This document shows positions 1 to 8,885 of a stretch of 64,000 bases of DNA, piece by piece. The notes beneath the pieces were generated by a model. The model was not told the DNA's origin. It made no database searches and saw only the letters and a list, made by a program, of their open reading frames with translations. The stretch is from contig NZ_BMDW01000010.1 of assembly GCF_014636175.1 (NCBI RefSeq), positions 61,128 through 125,127 of the forward strand, written 5' to 3'. This DNA comes from Sphingomonas psychrolutea (lineage in GTDB: Bacteria > Pseudomonadota > Alphaproteobacteria > Sphingomonadales > Sphingomonadaceae). The translations under genes were made by a program, and so were the position numbers. Numbering within the stretch: position 1 is the stretch's first letter; the number at the start of each line of letters is the position of its first letter.

Positions 1-1
1 G

Positions 2-586
2 ACTCATGCCGTGCGGCAAGCGCTGCGCGAGCACCTGGTCGACGGGGATCTCGAACAGGTTGGGCTGTTCGTCGACAAGCGCTTCCCGTGGCCCGCGCTG
101 GCGGCGATCCGGCATGGCCATTTGTCGCTGCAACAAATACGCCCCTATTTGGGGGAGGCGGCTTTTGGCGACTATTTCAAATTCGCTTTCGTGCGCAATC
201 CGTTCGACCGCTTCGTTTCCTATTGTGCCTTCATGCTGCGCGGCAGCGATGACTTTGCGCAGCGGCCGCGCGCGGTAATGCGCCACTTTCTGTTCGAGCA
301 GCCGCCCGAGCAGCATATCCTGTTCCAGCCGCAAGCCGCGCTGCTGCTGGGCGCGGATGGCGCGACGCTGGCGACCGACATGATCGGCCGCGTCGAAGAC
401 ATGCAGCACTCCCATGAGGCGATCTGCGCCCGGATCGGCATCCCCACGCGCGCGCTCGACCGCGTCAATGACAGTCGCCACGCCGACTATCGCAGCTATT
501 ATGACGAAGCCTTGATGGCCGGCGTCGCCGCGCGCTACGCGCAGGATCTGGATGTGTTCGGCTACAGCTTCGACGGGTTACGATGA
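2..586 (+). CDS. Sulfotransferase family protein, 5' end outside window
   Basis: The reading frame is already open at base 2 (T-H-A-V-R-Q-A-L), so the start lies upstream of the window; an internal GTG at 11 is not the real start. The first visible residues fit the end of the PAPS 5'-phosphosulfate loop (K-T-G-T-H type), and FKFAFVRNPFDRFVSY near visible residue 60 fits the 3'-phosphate motif (R..P..R..S) of the Sulfotransfer_2 family. It would transfer sulfate from PAPS to a hydroxyl on a sugar, peptide or small molecule; the acceptor cannot be read from sequence. Its stop overlaps the next start (ATGA), so it is translationally coupled to a 2OG oxygenase. Perhaps 10-25 N-terminal residues are missing. 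Confidence 0.8.
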   Translation, partial: THAVRQALREHLVDGDLEQVGLFVDKRFPWPALAAIRHGHLSLQQIRPYLGEAAFGDYFKFAFVRNPFDRFVSYCAFMLRGSDDFAQRPRAVMRHFLFEQPPEQHILFQPQAALLLGADGATLATDMIGRVEDMQHSHEAICARIGIPTRALDRVNDSRHADYRSYYDEALMAGVAARYAQDLDVFGYSFDGLR

Positions 587-1197
587 CGCCCGCCGCCAAT
601 CCGCGCAAAACCACTGCGGTCCGCCCGCTTGGCCGTGTCGACATCGGCGCGCTGCGCGCCGCCGTGCTGGCGATCCCGGAGGCGGTGTGGGACGCCGAGA
701 ATGCGGCCAAGCCGAACAAGTTCGAAGCGCTCGATCGGACGCGCCACATCGTCTTTCGCTTCATCGACCATCCCCACGATTGGCGCGGCTCGCACGATCG
801 CCCCGCGTGGCGCGACTGGCGCGCCGTGCTCGAGCCGGTGCTGGCGCAAGCCGTGCGCGATTATGGTTATGCCCGCGGGGTGTTTCCGCGCGTGATGCTG
901 GCGCGGATGCCGGCCGGCGGGGTGATCCATCCGCATATCGACGCCAATCCCGCCGCCAAATGGCCGCACAAAATCCACGTCCCGATCCTGACCAATCCCG
1001 CCGTAGTGTCTTACTTCGGCGGCAAAGAAAATTGTTTTGCGGCGGGCGACGCGTTCGAGGTCGCAAATCTAAGTCCGCATTGGGTGCGCAACGGTGGGTC
1101 GAGCGATCGAGTGCATCTGGTGTTCGAATATTATGATGCAGATCAGCCCGACCCCGACTGGCTGGCACCGTTCCTGCGGCGCGGCGCGGCGCGGTGA
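583..1197 (+). CDS. Aspartyl/asparaginyl beta-hydroxylase-like 2OG-Fe(II) oxygenase
   Basis: A 204-residue cupin-type oxygenase. The iron ligands are visible as H118-x-D120 (in VIHPHID) and H166 (in SPHWVRN), with R176 as the likely 2-oxoglutarate anchor, in the order seen in the Asp_Arg_Hydrox family. Unlike animal AspH it keeps an acidic third ligand. It probably hydroxylates a protein side chain or a small metabolite. ATG overlaps the previous stop (ATGA), and its own stop overlaps the GTG of the next gene (GTGA), so it sits in a coupled operon between two sulfotransferases. Family assignment is good; substrate unknown. Confidence 0.8.
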   Translation: MTPAANPRKTTAVRPLGRVDIGALRAAVLAIPEAVWDAENAAKPNKFEALDRTRHIVFRFIDHPHDWRGSHDRPAWRDWRAVLEPVLAQAVRDYGYARGVFPRVMLARMPAGGVIHPHIDANPAAKWPHKIHVPILTNPAVVSYFGGKENCFAAGDAFEVANLSPHWVRNGGSSDRVHLVFEYYDADQPDPDWLAPFLRRGAAR

Positions 1198-3113
1198 CCA
1201 CACCCGGCGGCCTGGGCGATCGCGATGCGTTGTTAGAGCAAGCGCGCGAGCAGCGCGGGCGCAACCAGCTGCGCGAAGCGCTGGCGACGCTGGCGCGGCT
1301 GGAGGCGCTGCAGCCACGGTTCAGCCGTCTGCATCAGGAACGCGGCCACTGCTTCGTCCTGTTGCGCGATGCGCCGCGCGCCATCACTGCACTCCACGAA
1401 GCGGTGCGCCTCAATCCGACGCTCCCGGCAAGCTGGGACATGCTGGAACAGCTATACCGCATGCTCGGCGACGCCGCCCAAGCCGCCGCCGCGGCCCAGC
1501 ATCTGGCGACGCTGCGGCAGCTCCCTGCGGCAATCGTGGCGGCGAACAGCCTCATTGCCGATGGCGATGCCGAGCCCGCCGAGATGATCTTGCGCGAGTA
1601 TCTGCACACGGACACGGGCAATGTTGGCGCGCAACGGTTGCTGGCGCGGCTCTGCTCCGATCGCGGCGCAACCGAAGAGGCCGAATCGGTGCTGCGTGCG
1701 GTGCTCGATCGCGCACCGGACTATGATGCGGCGCGGCTCGATTATGCGATGGCGCTCCTGCACCAGCAAAAGCACCGCGCGGCGCGGCAGGAGGCCGAAC
1801 ATTTGCTCGGTCAGGACCCGGACAATCGCGCCTATCTGAAGCTCTATGCCGCGGCCTGTGTCGGATTGGGCGATCACGAACCGGTGATCGACCTGTACGC
1901 ACGGTTGCTCGCCGACCCACCGGAATCGGCAACCGAAATCGCTGAATTGCGGCTGTGGCGCGCGAATGCGCTGAAGATCGTCGGGCGGCGCGACGAAGCG
2001 ATTGCCGACTACCATGCCGCGCTGGCGGCGCGCAGCGACTATGGCGTGGCGTGGTTTGGGCTTGGCAATTTGAAGACGTATCGCTTTGGCGACGCGGAGG
2101 TTGCGCGGCTGCGTGCGGCGGAGGCGGCGCCCGATGTTGCGGAATTGGACCGGATCTACCTGTGTTTCGCACTGGGAAAGGCGCTTGAGGATCGCGCGGA
2201 TTACGCCGAGTCCTGGACCTATTACGCGCGCGGCAACGCGCTGCGCCGCCGCACCAGCCGCTATCGCCCGCTCGCCGCGCCCGCGTGCGCGCAGCGCCTG
2301 ACGCAGACCTTCACCGCCGACTTCTTCGCCGCGCGCGCCGGCTGGGGCGTGGCCGATCCGGCGCCGATCTTCGTGGTCGGGTTGCCGCGTTCGGGCTCGA
2401 CCTTGATCGAGCAAATCCTGGCATCGCATTCCCAGATCGAGGGCACGCAGGAACTCACCGAAATTAGCCGATACGCGGCCGAGCTGTGCGGCAGCGACCC
2501 GGAGAGCGGCTTGCCGCTGCACCCGGAGGCGCTGCAGCGCTTGACCGCCGCCGATGCGCACGCGCTCGGTGCGCGCTTCCTGTCCGACACCCGCACCTAT
2601 CGCCGGACGGACCGGCCGTTGTTCATCGACAAGATGCCCAACAATTTTTGGCAGATCGGCCTGATCCACCTGATCCTGCCGGGTGCGACGATCATCGATG
2701 TGCGGCGCGAACCGATGGCGTGCGGCTTCAGCAATTTCAAACAATTGTTCGGCACGACCAATCAGGAATTCAGCTACGGCCTCGACGATATCGGACATTA
2801 CTATCGGGCCTATCGCGACATGATGCGGCATTGGGACGCGGTGCTGCCGGGCCGCGTGCTGCGCCTCGCGTATGAGGAGGTTGTGGACGACTTGGATACC
2901 AGCGTGCGGCGGCTCTTGGCGCACGCCGGCCTGCCGTTCGAGTCCGGGTGCCTCACCTTCCACACCACAGAGCGCAGCGTGCGCACCCCCAGTTCCGAGC
3001 AAGTGCGCCAACCGATCGGCCGTGATGGGCTGACGCAATGGCGCCATTATGCACCCTGGCTTGGCCCGTTGCGCGACACGCTGGGCGATGCCGTGACCGA
3101 CGATAGGAACTGA
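1194..3113 (+). CDS. TPR-repeat sulfotransferase
   Basis: A 639-residue two-part protein. Residues about 1-340 are alanine/leucine-rich helical repeats of tetratricopeptide type. Residues about 388-620 are a sulfotransferase domain, with the PAPS P-loop LPRSGSTLIEQIL (from about residue 397) and a downstream DVRREPMACGFSNF segment as the 3'-phosphate site. This resembles tyrosylprotein-sulfotransferase-like bacterial proteins, where the TPR part would present a protein substrate. The GTG start overlaps the upstream stop (GTGA). The next gene begins 3 bases after its stop. Cytoplasmic by lack of signal peptide. Protein-sulfation activity is inference. Confidence 0.85.
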   Translation: MTTPGGLGDRDALLEQAREQRGRNQLREALATLARLEALQPRFSRLHQERGHCFVLLRDAPRAITALHEAVRLNPTLPASWDMLEQLYRMLGDAAQAAAAAQHLATLRQLPAAIVAANSLIADGDAEPAEMILREYLHTDTGNVGAQRLLARLCSDRGATEEAESVLRAVLDRAPDYDAARLDYAMALLHQQKHRAARQEAEHLLGQDPDNRAYLKLYAAACVGLGDHEPVIDLYARLLADPPESATEIAELRLWRANALKIVGRRDEAIADYHAALAARSDYGVAWFGLGNLKTYRFGDAEVARLRAAEAAPDVAELDRIYLCFALGKALEDRADYAESWTYYARGNALRRRTSRYRPLAAPACAQRLTQTFTADFFAARAGWGVADPAPIFVVGLPRSGSTLIEQILASHSQIEGTQELTEISRYAAELCGSDPESGLPLHPEALQRLTAADAHALGARFLSDTRTYRRTDRPLFIDKMPNNFWQIGLIHLILPGATIIDVRREPMACGFSNFKQLFGTTNQEFSYGLDDIGHYYRAYRDMMRHWDAVLPGRVLRLAYEEVVDDLDTSVRRLLAHAGLPFESGCLTFHTTERSVRTPSSEQVRQPIGRDGLTQWRHYAPWLGPLRDTLGDAVTDDRN

Positions 3114-3116
3114 TCC

Positions 3117-4088
3117 ATGCGACTCTCGCGCCCGTTCTTCCAGCTCCCCGTGCTTTTCGACGTGGCGCGGCTGCAGGCCGAGGTCGCCGCCTTGCCGGCC
3201 GACGCATGGGTGCCGCATCCCGACGGTGTGCCCGGTAACAGCGCGGCGCGGTTGATCAGCGTCGACGGCGGCGAGACCGACTCGCATGCGGGGCAGATGG
3301 CACCAACGCGCTGGCTGGCCGAGATGCCGTATTTGCAGCAAGTCCTCGCAGGCTTTGGCGTGGTGTGGAGCCGGTCGCGGTTGATGCGCCTCGCCGCCGG
3401 TGCGCGCGTGCCCGAACATGCCGACATCAATTACCATTGGCATTCGCGCGTGCGGGTGCACATCCCGATCGTCACCTGGCCGCAAGTGCGCTTCCACTGC
3501 GACGGCCAAGCGGTCCACATGGCGGCCGGTGAAGCGTGGATCTTCGACAATTGGCGACGGCACCATGTCGAGAACGGCGCCAGCGCCGACCGAATCCATC
3601 TGGTTGCGGACACCACGGGCACGGCGGCGTTCTGGCAGTTCGCGTGCGGGGTCGTTCCGCCGCGCGCGCAGTGGCGCACGCTCGCCTGGAACCCTGCGGG
3701 CCGTCCGCAATTGCTGTGCGAAGGCGACCAGCGCGCGCCGATCATGCCCGCCGCCGAAGTACAGTTTCTGCTCGACGACTTGCGCGCGGAATTGACCGGC
3801 GCGACCGACACCGCCGACGCCACAGCGCGCGCCATGCAATTCGGGACCCTGCTGGAGAGTTTCGTGCGCGATTGGCGGCAGCTCTGTGCGCTGCACGGCG
3901 TCAGCGGGCGAGCGCGACCCGAATTCCTGCGCTTGGCGGCGGCGGTGCGCGCGGCGGCACAGCCGTTCGGCGACGCGGTGATCGTGCGGACCAACGGTGC
4001 CAGCGCGGTGCTAGTCCTCGAAAAGCGCGTGCTCCAGCATTTGGTAGCGGACGACGGCGCGCCGTCGGCGGGTGCACGTCGGTCCTAG
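3117..4088 (+). CDS. Aspartyl/asparaginyl beta-hydroxylase-like 2OG-Fe(II) oxygenase
   Basis: A 323-residue oxygenase. H101-x-D103 (in PEHADINYHW), H150 (in RRHHVENG) and R159 give the iron and 2-oxoglutarate sites. The C-terminal ~120 residues carry an extra helical region absent from the shorter paralogue two genes upstream. It starts 3 bases after the TPR-sulfotransferase stop and is the last gene of the operon; the next gene is convergent. Two different hydroxylases and two sulfotransferases in one operon suggest that one substrate is both hydroxylated and sulfated, but this is inference. Confidence 0.78.
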   Translation: MRLSRPFFQLPVLFDVARLQAEVAALPADAWVPHPDGVPGNSAARLISVDGGETDSHAGQMAPTRWLAEMPYLQQVLAGFGVVWSRSRLMRLAAGARVPEHADINYHWHSRVRVHIPIVTWPQVRFHCDGQAVHMAAGEAWIFDNWRRHHVENGASADRIHLVADTTGTAAFWQFACGVVPPRAQWRTLAWNPAGRPQLLCEGDQRAPIMPAAEVQFLLDDLRAELTGATDTADATARAMQFGTLLESFVRDWRQLCALHGVSGRARPEFLRLAAAVRAAAQPFGDAVIVRTNGASAVLVLEKRVLQHLVADDGAPSAGARRS

Positions 4089-4114
4089 CCATTTGGGGTA
4101 TCGGCGAGAACGGT

Positions 4115-5416
4115 TTACGCTAAAATATGCATCCACAGCGGCTGGCCGACGAGGCTTTGCGATCCGCGCAGCCGTTCCAGCGCTTGCGCAACGCTGCGCT
4201 CGGGGCCTTCGTGGGTGACGATCGCGACGAGGACCGATCCGTCGGCCCCGCCCTCATCATGGCTTGCGCCGCGCTGCATCAGGCTTTCGATCGAGACCCC
4301 GGCATCGCGCATTGCGGCGGCAATCTCGGCCAGCACCCCGACGCGATCGGCGACGGTGAAGCGCACATAAGCGCGTCCGCGCCGCTCGCCGCTGTCGGCG
4401 GGGGCTTGTTCGATCAGCGCAGCGGCGGGCATCGCGAAGGCGGGCCCGAACTCGCCGCGCGCGATATCGATCAAATCCGCGACCACGGCGGAAGCGGTCG
4501 GCCCGTCGCCCGCGCCCGGCCCCTGGAACAACAGCCGTCCGACGAAATTGCCCTCCGCCACCACCGCATTGGTCGCGCCGGTGACGTGCGCCAGCGGATG
4601 ATCGATTGGCACCAGATGCGGATGGACGCGCTGGAACAGCCCCGCTGGCCCCGATTCAGCCAAGCCCAGCAGCCGCACGCGGTAGCCGAGCGATGCCGCC
4701 TCGGCGATGTCGGCGGTGAGCACGTGGCGGATGCCGCTCGCCGCGACATCGGCAAAGGCGGGCTGCGTGCCGAAGGCGAGGCTCGCCAGCAGCGACAATT
4801 TGTGCGCGGCGTCGACGCCGTCGATATCGAAGCTCGGGTCGGCCTCGGCAAAGCCCAAAGCCTGCGCCTCGGCCAGCACATCGGCAAAGTCGCGGCCTTC
4901 CGCCTCCATCTTTGACAGGATGAAATTGCACGTGCCGTTGAGGATGCCGTAGACGCGCTCGATCTCGTTCGCCGCCGCGCCCTCGCGCAGACCCTTGATC
5001 ACCGGCACACCGCCGGCGACTGCCGCCTCGAACTTTAGCGCCACGTTCGCGGCCTCGGCGGCGCGCGCGAGCTCTAGCCCGTGATGCGCAAGCATCGCCT
5101 TGTTGGCGGTGACGAAGCTCTTGCCCGCCGCCAGCGTCGCGCGGGCGAGGGCGAGGGCAGGGCCGTCGGACCCACCGACCAATTCGACCACCACATCGGC
5201 GTCAACATTCGCGAGCGCGGTCGTATCATCGACCCATGCGAAGCGCGTTATGTCGACGCCGCGATCCTTCGAGCGATCACGCGCCGACACCGCGACGATT
5301 TCGATCGGTCGCCCAGCGCGCCTGGCGATCAACGCGCCATTGGTGTCGAGCAAGCGGATGACGCCGCCACCGACGGTGCCGAGCCCAGCGAGCGCGATGC
5401 GGAGCGGTTTAGTCAT
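4115..5416 (-). CDS. hom: Homoserine dehydrogenase
   Basis: A 433-residue enzyme reducing aspartate semialdehyde to homoserine with NAD(P)H, the branch point to threonine and methionine. The N-terminal nucleotide-binding loop reads GLGTVGGGV (residues 11-19). The central catalytic domain contains TANKAML and VAGGVPVIKGLREG. Residues about 350-430 form a C-terminal ACT domain, as in the usual feedback-regulated long form, so threonine inhibition is likely. The ATG is preceded by AAGGAAA. It converges with the oxygenase operon. A 28-bp inverted repeat lies between it and the next minus-strand gene upstream. Confidence 0.95.
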   Translation of the reverse strand: MTKPLRIALAGLGTVGGGVIRLLDTNGALIARRAGRPIEIVAVSARDRSKDRGVDITRFAWVDDTTALANVDADVVVELVGGSDGPALALARATLAAGKSFVTANKAMLAHHGLELARAAEAANVALKFEAAVAGGVPVIKGLREGAAANEIERVYGILNGTCNFILSKMEAEGRDFADVLAEAQALGFAEADPSFDIDGVDAAHKLSLLASLAFGTQPAFADVAASGIRHVLTADIAEAASLGYRVRLLGLAESGPAGLFQRVHPHLVPIDHPLAHVTGATNAVVAEGNFVGRLLFQGPGAGDGPTASAVVADLIDIARGEFGPAFAMPAAALIEQAPADSGERRGRAYVRFTVADRVGVLAEIAAAMRDAGVSIESLMQRGASHDEGGADGSVLVAIVTHEGPERSVAQALERLRGSQSLVGQPLWMHILA

Positions 5417-5428
5417 TGGTTTCCTTTT

Positions 5429-5513
5429 GTCACCCCGGCCTTGTGCCGGGGTCCACCGATCAACGAGTGTCGCGCTAGCGGAGGAGTGGACCCCGGCACA
5501 AGGCCGGGGTGAC
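5429..5513. repeat. REP-like pair of palindromes (28-bp inverted repeat)
   Basis: Two perfect inverted copies of a 28-base unit (5429-5456 and 5486-5513) are separated by 29 bases. Each unit is itself a hairpin: ACCCCGGC, a 5-base loop, then GCCGGGGT. The layout resembles paired REP/BIME elements. The outer bases GTCA-C-CCC and GGGG-TCCA resemble the repeat pair at 34979-35352, suggesting one repeat family. It lies between two minus-strand genes and could also act on mRNA end formation. Confidence 0.8.
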
Positions 5514-5519
5514 GTGATT

Positions 5520-6473
5520 TTACGCCTTCACCAGCCCGATTTCGACCAACCGCTCATGCAAATAATCATGCGCGGTGATCGGCGTGGGATAGCGGTTGGG
5601 CCGCTCGGCGGTAATCGTGCTCGGCAGCGTCTCGATCAGGAAATCGGGCGCAGGGTGGAGGAAGAAGGGCATCGAATAGCGCGAATGGCCGCGCCGTTCG
5701 GGGGCTGGATTGACGACGCGGTGCGTGGTCGAGGGCAGGACGTGGTTGGTCAAGCGCTGCAGCATGTCGCCGACATTGACGACCATCGCGCCCTCGGGCG
5801 GCTTGATCGCGAGCCATTCGCCAGTCTTGTCGAGCAGTTCGAGGCCGGCTTCCTCGGCCCCCAAGAGCAGCGTGATGAGGTTGATGTCCTCATGCGCGCC
5901 CGCACGCACGCCCGGCGCATCGGCGGGGATCGGGGGATAATGCAGCAGGCGCAGCACCGAATTGCCGTCGCGCACGGCGTGGTCGAACCAATCGGGCGCG
6001 AGCCCGAGATGCCGCGCGATCGCCGACAACAACCGGTCGCCCGCTGTGTCGAACGCGGCGAACAATTCGATGAACGTCTCGCGAAAACCCTCGGGCTGGT
6101 CCGGCCAGACGTTGGGCGCCATTTGCGCCTCGAAGCGGTGCCCCTTGGCCAGCTGGCGCCCAACGTGCCAGAATTCCTTGAGGTCGACGTGGCTGGCGCC
6201 CTTGGCGATCTCGGTCTTGAACGGCGTATAGCCGCGCGCGCCGCCGCCGCCGGGCGCGAAATAGGCGCGTTTGGTCTCCTCGGGCAGCGCGAAGAACGCT
6301 TCGGTCATCGCCCAGGCCCGTGCGATCAGATCGGCGGGGACACCATGATCAGACACGACCGCGAAACCGAAGCGCTCGAACGATCCGCCCAGCGCGGCGG
6401 CAAAGGCAGCGGGGTTGGCGGCTTCATCGGTCAGCGAAAGGGGGGGCACGTGTGCGGTGGGGCTTTCGAGCAT
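5520..6473 (-). CDS. Isopenicillin N synthase-like 2OG-Fe(II) oxygenase
   Basis: A 317-residue non-heme iron oxygenase of the 2OG-FeII_Oxy / DIOX_N type. The N-terminal half has the DIOX_N pattern (GFAVVSDHGVP). The jelly-roll core has the HxD ligands in AGAHEDINLITLL, the distal histidine in STTHRVVNP and the co-substrate R-x-S motif in RYSMPFF. I chose the ATG at 6473 (MLESPTAHVP), with GGACG upstream, rather than a longer frame from 6518. Such proteins are widespread in proteobacteria with few known substrates; a beta-lactam role is not implied. Confidence 0.85.
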   Translation of the reverse strand: MLESPTAHVPPLSLTDEAANPAAFAAALGGSFERFGFAVVSDHGVPADLIARAWAMTEAFFALPEETKRAYFAPGGGGARGYTPFKTEIAKGASHVDLKEFWHVGRQLAKGHRFEAQMAPNVWPDQPEGFRETFIELFAAFDTAGDRLLSAIARHLGLAPDWFDHAVRDGNSVLRLLHYPPIPADAPGVRAGAHEDINLITLLLGAEEAGLELLDKTGEWLAIKPPEGAMVVNVGDMLQRLTNHVLPSTTHRVVNPAPERRGHSRYSMPFFLHPAPDFLIETLPSTITAERPNRYPTPITAHDYLHERLVEIGLVKA

Positions 6474-6559
6474 CTTGGAACGTCCGTTACACTTGGGAAA
6501 GTGCACCGATACCGCCAAATGTGCCGCGCGCCCACCCCTTGGCTTCGCCCGCGCGTTGC

Positions 6560-7063
6560 TTACTCGATCGTGATGATGCCGTTCGATTTATCCCCGCCGT
6601 CGGGGGTCAGTTCGAGCGTGAAGGGCTTGTCCTCATCGGTCGTGCCGGTCAGCCCATTGCCCTTGTCGCTGAGCTTGAAGCCCGCCGCGTTCAGCTTGCC
6701 TTTGAACCAGTCGCGCACCGTCGTCGGCGCGGCGGGGCTGGCGAAGGTGACGCGGACGCGGCCGTCATTCTTGTTACCCGGGCGATCCTTCACGTCGACA
6801 TTCATGCCGCTGATGGTCGATCCGGGATAGAGATGGACGCCGTTCATGTCGAAATTGTCGGCGTTGAGCTTGAGTTTGGGCAGCGTCACCTTGCCCTTGA
6901 AGAACGGCGTGTCGATCGTCGCTTCGCCCTTGCCGTCGATGCTGGCGCCTGAGGCGTTTCCGTCCGAATCCGAGCTATCGATCGAGAAGGACGCGCCCTC
7001 TTTACCGTCGCCACACGCCGCGAGCGGGACGAGCGCCAAGGCGCAAAGCAGGGTGCGAAGCAT
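6560..7063 (-). CDS. Predicted lipoprotein, unknown function
   Basis: A 167-residue protein with a lipoprotein signal: MLRTLLCALALVPLAACG, lipobox LAAC, acylated cysteine about residue 17. The mature part is rich in Asp, Gly and Lys and has no domain I recognise; it contains a run of beta-like TLPKLKLNADNFDMNG segments. The ATG at 7063 has GAAAGG six bases upstream, better than the alternative at 7084. An AT-rich partial dyad overlaps the leader. It probably sits in the outer membrane facing the periplasm. Confidence 0.7.
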   Translation of the reverse strand: MLRTLLCALALVPLAACGDGKEGASFSIDSSDSDGNASGASIDGKGEATIDTPFFKGKVTLPKLKLNADNFDMNGVHLYPGSTISGMNVDVKDRPGNKNDGRVRVTFASPAAPTTVRDWFKGKLNAAGFKLSDKGNGLTGTTDEDKPFTLELTPDGGDKSNGIITIE

Positions 7064-7075
7064 GGCAAGCCTTTC

Positions 7076-7095
7076 GTGTAGCATAATACTAACAC
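7076..7095 (-). promoter_or_regulatory. AT-rich imperfect dyad upstream of lipoprotein gene
   Basis: On the minus strand the site reads GTGT-(12 bases)-ACAC, AT-rich in an otherwise GC-rich region, 12 bases upstream of the ATG at 7063. The shape is like operators of YtrA-type GntR repressors (GTGT...ACAC), but no such regulator is in the window. Tentative. Confidence 0.3.
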
Positions 7096-7127
7096 ACTAA
7101 AGGCTTGCCGCTGCTTTCGTCAAGCGT

Positions 7128-7499
7128 TTACGAACCGAGGTTGGCCATCACATGCTTATGTAGCCAGATATTCATCGTCGCGCTGTCCTCGATATCGCCG
7201 TCATAGCCGAGTTCGTGGGCGAGCGAGACGCGGTTTTCGTGGCTTGGATCGAGATCGAGCACCTTCATCAGATCGACGATCGAGGTCTGCCAGTTGAGCG
7301 GCTGGCCCTTTTCGGCGGCTTTCTGTGTCAGAATCGCGGTGACATCGATCGGCGCTTTTGGCGTGGGCGGTGCCGCTTCGGCAACAGGCGTGGCTGCAGC
7401 GGCTGCGGCGGGGGCCGCTGCCGGAGGAGCCGGCGCTGCGGCGGCAGGTTCGGGTTGCTTGCCCCAGATCGCATCCTTGATCATGCCGAAAACGCTCAT
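7128..7499 (-). CDS. DUF3597 domain-containing protein
   Basis: A 123-residue protein. Residues 1-14 (MSVFGMIKDAIWGK) are a short conserved head, 15-50 an Ala/Pro-rich linker, and 51-123 the conserved DUF3597 core with QPLNWQTSIVDLMKVLDLDP and a C-terminal LHKHVMANLGS. The core resembles a LysM-associated small helical domain known only as DUF3597. Function unknown. Monocistronic by spacing. Confidence 0.85.
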   Translation of the reverse strand: MSVFGMIKDAIWGKQPEPAAAAPAPPAAAPAAAAAATPVAEAAPPTPKAPIDVTAILTQKAAEKGQPLNWQTSIVDLMKVLDLDPSHENRVSLAHELGYDGDIEDSATMNIWLHKHVMANLGS

Positions 7500-7633
7500 C
7501 GTAAAATCCTTTCCTGATGGGACTTACAGAATGGTCCGCGATCGCGACCGTTCCATGACAGTTGCGGCATCCGGCGCGGCGGGTGCGCGTTTTGCGGGGT
7601 GACCTTCGCGGCGGGGTCGGGCATTGGCGCGGC

Positions 7634-8863
7634 ATGTCTGCGCTTGATCACCCCCCGATGCAGGATTCGCCGCCGATCCGGATGGTTGAATTCGTGCCAC
7701 TGATCGCTGCGCTGATGGCGCTCGCCGCGCTCGGCATCGATACGATGTTGCCGGCCCTGCCCAATATCGCGCAGCGCCTGGGCGTCGATGCGATTCGCGA
7801 GGGGCCGTTGATCCTGACGGTGTTTGTGATCGGGCTCGGCATCGGGCAGTTGATCCACGGGCCGCTGACCGATCGCTATGGGCGGCGGCCGGTGCTGATT
7901 TGCGGGCTGATCGCTTATATCATCGGCAATCTGCTCGCCGGACTGGCGGGAAATTTCACCTTGTTGCTGGTGGCGCGCTTTGCCAGCGGCCTCGCGATCG
8001 CGTCGGGCCGGGTCGTGACGATCGCGCTCATTCGGGACTGTTTTTCGGGCCGGGCGATGGCGCAAGTCACCAGCCTTGCCTTCATGGTGTTCATGGCGGT
8101 GCCGATCGTCGCGCCGAGCATCGGGCAGGGGATCCTGCTCGTCGGATCGTGGCGGCTGATTTTCGAGGTGATCGCCGGCGGCGCGCTGTTGTGCCTGATC
8201 TGGTTCGCGGTGCGCATGCCAGAAACGCTCAAGCGCGAGGACCGGCAGCCCTTGTCGATCCGCGCGACGCTCGCCGGATGGGGGGTGACCGCGTCGGACC
8301 GCTATTCGCTCGGCTACACGCTCGCCGCGATGGTGTGTCAGGGCGCAATCTTCGGCTATCTGTCGTCGATCCAGCCGATCATGGCGCAGGTCTTTCACCA
8401 GCCTGCTTGGCTTGGCGGGGTGTTCGCGGCGTCGGCGGGGACGATGGCGGCCGCGAACTTGCTCAATTCGCGGATCGTCATGCGCGTCGGCATGCGGCGC
8501 ATCTCGCAAGCGGCATTGGTCGTGATGATCATGTCGTCCTCAACCGGGTTGATGGTCGGGCGGCTGGGCGATGAACCGCTGATCGTGTTCGTCGTCATCC
8601 AGGCGATCACCATGGCCTGTTTCGGTCTCGCCACCTCGAACATGTCGGCGATGGCGATGGAAAATATGGGCGGGATCGCCGGGACTGCGTCGAGCGTGCA
8701 GGGCTTTGTCGGCATCACCTTCGGCGCAGTGATCGGCTGGGCGATCGGGTTGAGTTTCGACGGCACCACGGGGCCGATGCATGGCGGCTTCCTCCTTGCC
8801 GGTCTGGTCGGCCTGGCGACTGCCGCGATCGTCGAGCGCGGACGGCTTTTCCGCCCCAGTTGA
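7634..8863 (+). CDS. Bcr/CflA-family MFS drug efflux transporter
   Basis: A 409-residue, 12-TM major facilitator protein. The loop 2-3 motif A reads GPLTDRYGRRPVL, and helix 1 has the Bcr/CflA-like LAALGIDTMLPALPNI. Probably proton-driven export of small toxic compounds across the inner membrane. The ATG at 7634 (MSALDHPP) fits the family start; the frame extends further 5' but without homology-like sequence. No regulator next door. Confidence 0.88.
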   Translation: MSALDHPPMQDSPPIRMVEFVPLIAALMALAALGIDTMLPALPNIAQRLGVDAIREGPLILTVFVIGLGIGQLIHGPLTDRYGRRPVLICGLIAYIIGNLLAGLAGNFTLLLVARFASGLAIASGRVVTIALIRDCFSGRAMAQVTSLAFMVFMAVPIVAPSIGQGILLVGSWRLIFEVIAGGALLCLIWFAVRMPETLKREDRQPLSIRATLAGWGVTASDRYSLGYTLAAMVCQGAIFGYLSSIQPIMAQVFHQPAWLGGVFAASAGTMAAANLLNSRIVMRVGMRRISQAALVVMIMSSSTGLMVGRLGDEPLIVFVVIQAITMACFGLATSNMSAMAMENMGGIAGTASSVQGFVGITFGAVIGWAIGLSFDGTTGPMHGGFLLAGLVGLATAAIVERGRLFRPS

Positions 8864-8885
8864 TCGTAAATCTTGGGGACGGCCG

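Noticed and set aside
1452..3896. 814-codon minus-strand frame opposite the sulfotransferase/hydroxylase operon
   Set aside because: It spans two well-supported plus-strand genes; the product is Arg/His/Gly-rich without motifs, typical of a GC shadow frame.
7530..7554. GGAAC on the minus strand upstream of the DUF3597 gene as another EcfG promoter
   Set aside because: At 16 or 17 bases the -10 reads CAT or ATT, not GTT.
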